Shown here: positions 57,720 through 64,000 of the stretch, piece by piece
Numbering within the stretch: position 1 is the first letter of the stretch
How the letters are laid out: every line of letters begins with the position of its first letter
Assembly: GCA_963565915.1 (NCBI GenBank)
Contig: OY751489.1
Coordinates: 4,402,001 to 4,466,000, forward strand
DNA: 64,000 nt
Reading direction: 5' to 3'
DNA from: Entoloma clypeatum
Taxonomy: Eukaryota; Basidiomycota; Agaricomycetes; Agaricales; Entolomataceae
Translations under genes and position numbers: made by a program
Notes under the pieces: model-generated
The model's database searches: none
Told to the model about the DNA's origin: nothing
What the model saw: the letters and a program-made list of their open reading frames with translations, nothing else

Positions 57720-59178
57720 GGACCTTGGCGTCTGAGTTGCGGGTATGAGGGAGGGGTAAGTGCCAGAGGCGGGGGCTGTGGCGATTCCTTTTTCGACGCC
57801 TTGCATGCCGAGCTTGTACAACAGCGACGACCTGGGGGATACGATGCGACTGTTGCCGCGAGGGAAGGCCATAGTTTATATGCTACCGAATGTGACTGGT
57901 ATAGGTAACTTCTCCCATGGTGGCGGGAACAGTCAACACTAAACGTTGACCCGTCAAGAGAAAGACAGAGTTCCTTGAACGCGGCCGCTTGCTGTACAGA
58001 TACTGTTGCGCTGACTGTCGTGCAAGAAACTTTAACGTTAAACCAAAGTTGTGTGAGAGTGCCAGAGAAATTGCGAGAACCAAGGATCTGGAAGCATGTA
58101 GTAGCCCGAGTCAACTTGAAGCCAAGGGGCTGCGATGTCTTCATCACGCTGATTCCTGACAAAAATGGCGAGTCCTAACGGTGGATGAGCCGGGCGGACG
58201 CAAACGAGTTACGACTGAATGCCAAGCAGTCAATGATGATCATGGCTTTCACCGCAATAACCTTTCGATAGACACCCCGTTTGGTCACTGCTTGAGAGGG
58301 GAAGTCGTCGAGAATTCCGTTTTTTTTTTCCAAAAAGGAAGGAATGAAGAAAGGGTTTATTGTCTGTAGAACGCGCCTAATTAGTATTAGTCCTGGCTTG
58401 ACATCGAAGATTTCCCAACATACTTCATTCTCTTGTATGAGATAGTTGCGTCCCGCGGCGATCGGACGTTAATCAACCGGATACCAAATTGGTGTCCTTG
58501 AAAAAAAATGATACTCATCTTTATGAAAGCCTCGCGGGTACCTTTAACAAGGAGATCCAATCATTGGACATGACTGAAAAGCATGAGATTCAATGCCCTG
58601 GATCCGTTTCATATGTGGAGGCTGACAGAAAGGGAGCAATGGAGCAAGCTTGCCGTGCTGATTGAGGCTTGCAGAACACGAGTCACAGGGGTGGATCGTT
58701 GTTCGGATACCAGAGAGCAAATCTTTCCTCATCTGGAGTCCTCCTTGAAGCTGGCATGAATCAAAAATGCCGGACGGCGGAGAAACAGGAAGGTTGACTT
58801 GGCACCTGTGGGACGGCGGAAGAGGCCCTTCAAAGGATACACTGGACGTTAATCTTCAGATAAACGATAGCGGTCATGAGGCTTCGTGTTTAAATCGAGG
58901 GATCAACAGAACGGCTATCGAAGATAGCAACTAGGAGTGAAGTGATGAGATATGGCAGGCCCGGCCGTTAGTGGGGGGAACACAGTGCGAAGAATTAAGC
59001 CGAGCGTGAATATCGGCTGAACGGCTCGATAGATGCGGGGTCGCCCAGTAGGAGGGGGGTGAGGTTCCTCAGGAGGTCAACCGGTCACTGATAATATCCC
59101 AGTTATATCAGATCACTGAGGTCTCAAACCGACTTACAGACCTTTGAAGTCGCCTTCAACGCAAGTCCTAGAAGCCTG
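57720..59178. other. Gene-poor spacer
   Basis: The minus frame at 57485-58162 is open for 225 codons but is a shifted, Pro-rich frame over the transporter relic and shows no domain. From 58163 to 59178 nothing is supported. Confidence 0.45.
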
Positions 59179-60067
59179 CTAGTCCTCATCTCTGCCACTT
59201 CGATCACGCTCGTCCCCACCCTCACCGCTGCGGTGTCTGTTAGCTTTCAGCTCCCGATATCGAGCTATAGCTTTCTCTCGTTCCTCTTCCATCATTTGCT
59301 TCTGCGCCATCGACAAAACCCCCTCTCGTTTCCCTCCTCCACCGTTGTACCCATGATCAGTGGTTGCCTTGGCTCCTCGAGGGAGCTTTTTGAATTCCGG
59401 AGGCGCTTGCACGACATCATTAAGTCGACGAGGTGCCGAGGAAGAGTGCTGCTGGAAGTCCTTGATGGGCTTGACTTTGTCAACGGCCTGTGGAGGTTTG
59501 TCAATGGGGCTTATGTGTTCTCCGTGGCCCGCCTCTGCTTTCAGGCCCTTCTTGAGTTTTCTGTCCGCCTCGGCTTTATGTGCGCTCCGAACAGCGGCAT
59601 TAGAAGACTGAACGGCCGCTTTGACAAGTGGCCGCATATCATCCTCGACCCTTCTATGTATGTTGTTCAGCTTGCTGTGACAAAATTTCACACAAATAAA
59701 AGCGACTAACCGATTGAAATGTTGTATTGACTCCCCGGGCTTGATCGTCAACTTGGACATTGCTCGTTTCGCCTTCGACTTGCCACCTTCTTCCAGCTTC
59801 CTCCGCTTGTCGGCGGGTGTGATTCCCCCGGTATCTTCCCGTTTCCGTTTCTTGACCTTCCATTCTTCTCTGATCTTGGCAGCGTTCAAAACTCGAGCAA
59901 GAGATTTCGGTATAGGCTCATCTGTCAATGATTGTTTTGCTGGCGCTAGATCCTCTCCTCTAGAATAAGATGGATATGGACTTCTTAAATTTAACGAACA
60001 AGAAAGACACGGACTGGTCGTTTCTCTGACGCTCTCTCACAGATCGTTTGGCGCGCTTGTGAGGCAT
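59179..60067 (-). CDS. Basic, probably nuclear coiled-coil protein (CCDC137-like)
   Basis: Three exons, 60067-60015, 59959-59711 and 59653-59179, join to 258 residues. It begins MPHKRAKRSVRERQRNDQ, has nuclear-localisation-like clusters (KVKKRKRED, DKRRKLEE), and a conserved-looking core PGESIQHFNRRVEDDM where exons 2 and 3 meet. The tail is helical and highly charged (QKQMMEEEREKAIARYREL, then RSGRDED). The start motif and the HFNRRVE core resemble CCDC137-type proteins of the nucleolus and chromosome periphery; this is from memory and moderate. Composition fits a ribosome-biogenesis role (inference). The first exon is short and recovered only by the GTCCGT donor. Confidence 0.75.
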
Positions 60068-60600
60068 AGAAATCAAACCGAATGTTTGGCGAAACCGCTA
60101 ATGGCAAACACGATATACCGCTTATGTCACTGTACAGTTACTGAATATTTATTATTAATTAATTTTTGGAGAATTTGTCATATTACTACTCACACCCAGA
60201 AAGTTGAGCTTTTCAGTGTTGTCGAAAACCTCAACTTTCCGGTATGACTGTTGTCCTCGGACTGGCTCAACACATGGGTATCTGCATGCCGCTACGAGGA
60301 TTCGGCGTGACCACTGACCTCTGTCCCACGCGAGCAGTCAGTCATACTCTATACTCATTCGGAACGGGTTCCTTCCCATATGATTCATTTCAACGCCAGA
60401 GCCCTGCCTAGGGGCACCGTGCACAAGGTATTCCATGCCCTAATCTATCACGTAAGCCCAGTTGATACAGAGCTATTTACAAATCGCCATGCAGACCAAC
60501 CGAAGACCGAGATAACCTTGTCGGTAGCAATGGTCAGTTTGATTTGGTCATCATGGTACAAAAAGCCACAGACACGAAGGAGACATGATCCAAACCCGGG
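60068..60600. other. Divergent intergenic region
   Basis: Separates the CCDC137-like gene from the carboxypeptidase. An AT-rich stretch (60140-60185) is the only visible feature. Confidence 0.5.
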
Positions 60601-62726
60601 ATGTTGCTCCCCCCCTCATTTCTGGCCATTTTGGCTGCCGCCCCGATAATCTGCGCATACGGTGGGCAGGTTCCCACAGTTGCCGGTGTGCCCGGCGGCG
60701 TCCCCTCGACTCCTGCCGCCGCCCTCTCAATTCTGGAGTCTACTACTAGCACTGCCCCCGTTAAAGCTGGATGTCTTCGCGTGGTCGAAAATTCAGGAGT
60801 GTGTGGTGCGCCTTTAAATTGACATCGAGCCACATCCATCAGTGCGCTCACCCTTGACTTTTTCGTCGCTATCAGAAACTACGCCAGGCGTGTACCAAGC
60901 CTCAGGTTACGGGGATATAGCGGCCAACAAAAGCATTTGGTGAGCGTCTTCCGCGGGTCCACACGTTCCTCGGCGTGTTCTCACCGCCTTTTTGTTTCAA
61001 ATAGGTTCTGGTTCTTCGCCGCACGCAATGGCAATCTGCACGCGCCAGTGGCACTCTGGTTCAATGGTGGGGTAAGCCGTTCTTCTGTCGAGTCCGCAAC
61101 GTGTCGTTTCTCAACCTTCTCACGCAGCCGGGGGTCTCCAGCATGATTGGCCTGTTCCAAGAACATGGTCCTTGCCGAATCACCAACGACACTTCGAACG
61201 TCACCAACAACCCATTCTCCTGGAATAACGAGGCTCACGTTCTGTACATCGACCAGCCCGTCGGCGTAGGGTTCTCGTACGGAACCCTCGATGTTGGTAC
61301 ATCGGAGCAGGCTGCTGTCGATGTCTGGACATTCTTGCAAATCTTCTTCAAAGATTCCAGGTTTTCAAAGTATCAGCAGAACCATCTCGGTATCTGGGCC
61401 GAATCGTACGCTGTTTTCTCGCCCTATACCAACGTCATTTGACTTGTTCCATTACTTAGGTTTGGCGGACACTACGCACCCACATTTGCAGCGTGCGTTT
61501 GGGTGATTTTTTTTTTGCGTGATGATTATACCTGATGCGCTTTCTCAACAACAGCCATATCTTGACTCAAAACGCTGCCATTGCTAACCATAGTCTCACT
61601 GGGATTAAACTCAACCTGAAGTCCCTCGGCATTGGTAACGGCCTTACAGTTGCGACCTCAAATTCTTGATATCTGTTCCGTTCGCTCACATTTTTTCCTG
61701 GACAGGACCCTTTGTCTCAATACCTTGGGTATATCACTTACGCAGGACAAAACCCTTACTATCCGTTGGTGTCTTCAGACGTCATCGACAAAGCAAACAC
61801 ATCTTGGAGTCAAAGCGGCGGTTGTAAATCACAGGCACGTTCGTTCACAGTATTTGCTAGATCACCCTCATGAGGTATCCCTAGATCATGAACTGCTACA
61901 AAGGGGGCTCAAACTCCGTCTGCTCATCCGCTCAGGACTACTGCAACACCAATATCCTCGGTCAATTGGCGGGCGATTACGACGTGTGATCCCTTTTCTT
62001 CACGAACCTCAATTCGATCAATGACACTCTGGAATTCAGGTGTATTACGTTCTCGCGAAGGATTCTGACACATACCCACCGGACCCCACAAAGTATATCA
62101 ACGGAATCGCAGCGAAAGTAGGCGCTCAAGGCACTTGGGCGTTCACGAACGAAGCCGTGTACAACCACTTTGCTGCTACAGGTGAGTTGTGGTGTTCCTT
62201 TGACCCAAAGAATCTGATTTTTTACTCGTCGTTACCGGAAAGGCGACTGGATGAGGAACTCCCGCCCGCACCTGGAAACCGTTATCAACGCCGGCATACG
62301 AACGATTGTCTACGACGGAGATGCTGTAAGTCTTCACCGGGCTGCGCGATCCTTGAAACGACACACGAGGTGACGCCGGGTTCCATGCAGGACTACATTG
62401 TCAACTATCACGGCGTCGAAGCGATGGTTGCCGCGTTGAACACCAAGTTCTCAGCGAAATACGCAAACCAAACGTTTGCGCCTTACAAGGTGGCTGGCCA
62501 ATTAGCCGGGCAGTACAAGAACGCTGGCACTTTCTCGTATATCCGTGTACACGGAGCGGGTCATGAAGTCCCTGCGTACAAGGTTCGTCGGAATGAACTT
62601 TTGGCTGTACTACTAGACTGATATAATGGGTTGATCTCGGTTTAGTATGGCAAGTTGGCAGTTGGGCAAGCGGCGTCGCAAATGTTCAACCAGATCGTCG
62701 CCAATCAACCATTGAGGTCGACATAG
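60601..62726 (+). CDS. Secreted serine carboxypeptidase, family S10
   Basis: Twelve exons, 60601-60805, 60876-60939, 61005-61071, 61128-61405, 61460-61492, 61555-61648, 61706-61834, 61885-61983, 62040-62181, 62243-62325, 62391-62582 and 62646-62726, sum to 488 residues. MLLPPSFLAILAAAPIICAYG is a signal peptide. The S10 marks are WFNGGPGVSS, IDQPVGVGFSYG, the nucleophile serine in AESFGGHYAPTF, the catalytic aspartate in IVYDGDADY, and the catalytic histidine in RVHGAGHEVP. Several N-glycosylation sites (NDTSN, NHSL, NQTF) fit secretion. It removes C-terminal residues from peptides at acid pH. The intron after 61834 has a GC donor. All catalytic residues are present. Confidence 0.95.
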
Positions 62727-63154
62727 GTTTACGGTGTGGGTGCGAGGTGTGCTTTCTACCTCAGACCTGTAACCATCACGACGATAAAAGATGCCGTTCA
62801 CTGCTGACAAATACTAACAAAAGGGTGTTGGGAACGAAGGATTGAGGTGTCGCTCGGTGACCCCGAACGGTCGTGTACTCGACCATTACCATACCAATTA
62901 CCAAGGACAATGTTTAGTTACTTCGTAGATATTTCCATAACAGTCATTTCTGAGTCCATTGCTTTGTACAGCCTTACTTACTTTGTAGTTAGGTTACACA
63001 CTTTCATTTAGTATACAGTGTCTTGCATATTGTTTTGCACGACCAATTTTTCAAAACAGCTGTTTGGTCATGTTAGGTCGTTAGGTCAAAGCCAACGCAA
63101 AGTGAATGACAGCGGCAGCAAGGGGGTGGCGGAACGGGAATCCCGGACCTTGGG
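62727..63154. other. Intergenic region
   Basis: 3' flank of the carboxypeptidase; a G-run (63156-63172) follows. No gene seen. Confidence 0.5.
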
Positions 63155-64000
63155 TTGGGGGGGGGGGGGGGGTCTGGCCAGAGGCCAGAAAAAAAGTTCC
63201 AACTTGGGTATTCAGGCGGCGGTGGGCCGCCATCAGACAGCACAATTACTCATGAGAAGCTTTCAAACATCATAGAGAACCGTTGTAGACAGATAATACC
63301 TAATAAGAATTTTGTACCAACCCACACAACCGTTGAAAATGCTGAAGAAAAAAAAGTAAGCGTCGGAATAAGTGCAGAATGTGATCTAACGCGTCCTTCA
63401 GAGTGCCAATAATCTGCCCTTTGTGCCCCACCCAGAACCCAGCTGTTTGGACGTATAACCTTCACACACACTTTCGCGAGCAACACAATATTGTGTCCCC
63501 ATTGCAATACCCCATGAAAATCCAGCTCTCGGAATACGAAACAGGTGTAATGAAGAAGATCTGGGATACTCGTTTCGTACGGAAGCCTCGCAATCTCAAG
63601 AAGAAAACTGTTCCTATGTTAATATCTGAAGCTCATAGCTCACGGTTGGCCCTGCGGTGAGGAATGTTATTCAGCGCGGGTTCGAAATATCTCACATCCA
63701 CGTCATGAATCCGCTCTGCCCCCATCTGATGCCAGTGGAGATGAAACCCCCGACATTGACGACCTTGCTTCTGATCTGCCTGAGATCGTCGAACAAAGAT
63801 CCCCACATCCTGAGCCCATGCAATCTCAGTGTCTGACACCCACTCGAGCCTCTGAAGGAACACACCTTGCAGCAGACCAGTCAAAGACACCAACAATCCA
63901 GCTTGGAGCTGAGATTTTGCCATCCCCTTCCCGCGATTCACAAGTCGAGCCTCGGATTCGGCGTGTCCGCAAAACCAGGAGGTTTGACCTTGGTGCATGC
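63155..64000 (+). pseudogene. Zinc-finger protein gene, frameshifted and cut by the window end
   Basis: Three coding-like pieces follow one another in different frames: about 63250-63412 ending ECDLTRPSECQ, then 63403-63660 with a C2H2-like finger (CPLCPTQNPAVWTYNLHTHFREQH), then about 63680-64000, acidic (ETPDIDDLASDLPEIVEQ) turning basic (RVRKTRRFDLGAC) at the window edge. The first shift is an overlap at 63403-63412. I have the impression of a multicopy mushroom family with a later cysteine-rich motif, often near transposons, but cannot name it. Introns could explain the second shift, although no good acceptor is visible. Confidence 0.45.

Noticed and set aside
57485..58162. 225-codon minus-strand Pro-rich frame
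   Set aside because: Out of frame with the transporter helices and without a domain.

Overview
This is a nuclear genomic window from a filamentous basidiomycete, most likely a mushroom-forming Agaricomycete. The evidence is genes split by many 45-75 nt GT-AG introns, a Ty3-type chromovirus, a CaaX pheromone precursor, a Crinkler-type NTPase/nuclease gene, and secreted carbohydrate-active enzymes and peptides. There is no operon structure. All gene models below were assembled by hand from splice signals and reading frame, and most close exactly in frame.

Layout. 1-1343: 3' end of a HEATR5/Laa1-like gene. 2223-3793: two small secreted cysteine-rich peptide genes with related promoters. 3909-17065: a 13.2-kb insertion bounded by short inverted repeats and a TA duplication. 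It holds a minisatellite and a rearranged nest of Ty3/chromovirus copies: one near-complete element, one inverted gag half, and one integrase-to-LTR half. 17067-17463: an inverted scrap of a sugar-permease gene. 18628-20708: DUF4139/DUF4140 protein. 21128-22000: Ubc1/UBE2K-type E2. 22001-31587: no gene I can support. 31588-33486: MFS transporter. 33487-37174: no supported gene. 37175-41007 and 42462-44705: a divergently transcribed GH15 hydrolase (24 exons, several of 8-18 nt) and a fucose-permease-like sugar transporter. 44440-46085: the parental segment of the duplication, with a third peptide paralogue. 46524-49866: Crinkler-like gene. 50198-51849: GH16 glucanase. 52560-53815: F-box-like protein. 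54741-54929: candidate mating pheromone precursor with two tandem pheromone units. 55367-56519: EB1. 56915-57585: broken monocarboxylate-transporter-like gene. 59179-60067: basic nuclear coiled-coil protein. 60601-62726: serine carboxypeptidase S10. 63155-64000: broken zinc-finger gene running off the end.

How the parts relate. Left of the insertion (2876-3906) plus right of it (17067-17463) equals one inverted copy of 44440-46085, which keeps the uninterrupted target site. The transposon nest therefore landed in a segmental duplication that had already copied a peptide gene and the end of the permease gene. GH15 and the permease share a 1.45-kb promoter region, which would suit coupled release and uptake of sugar (inference). 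The most interesting single gene is the tandem pheromone precursor: its two 14-residue units are identical in protein but differ at 10 of 14 codons, all silently.
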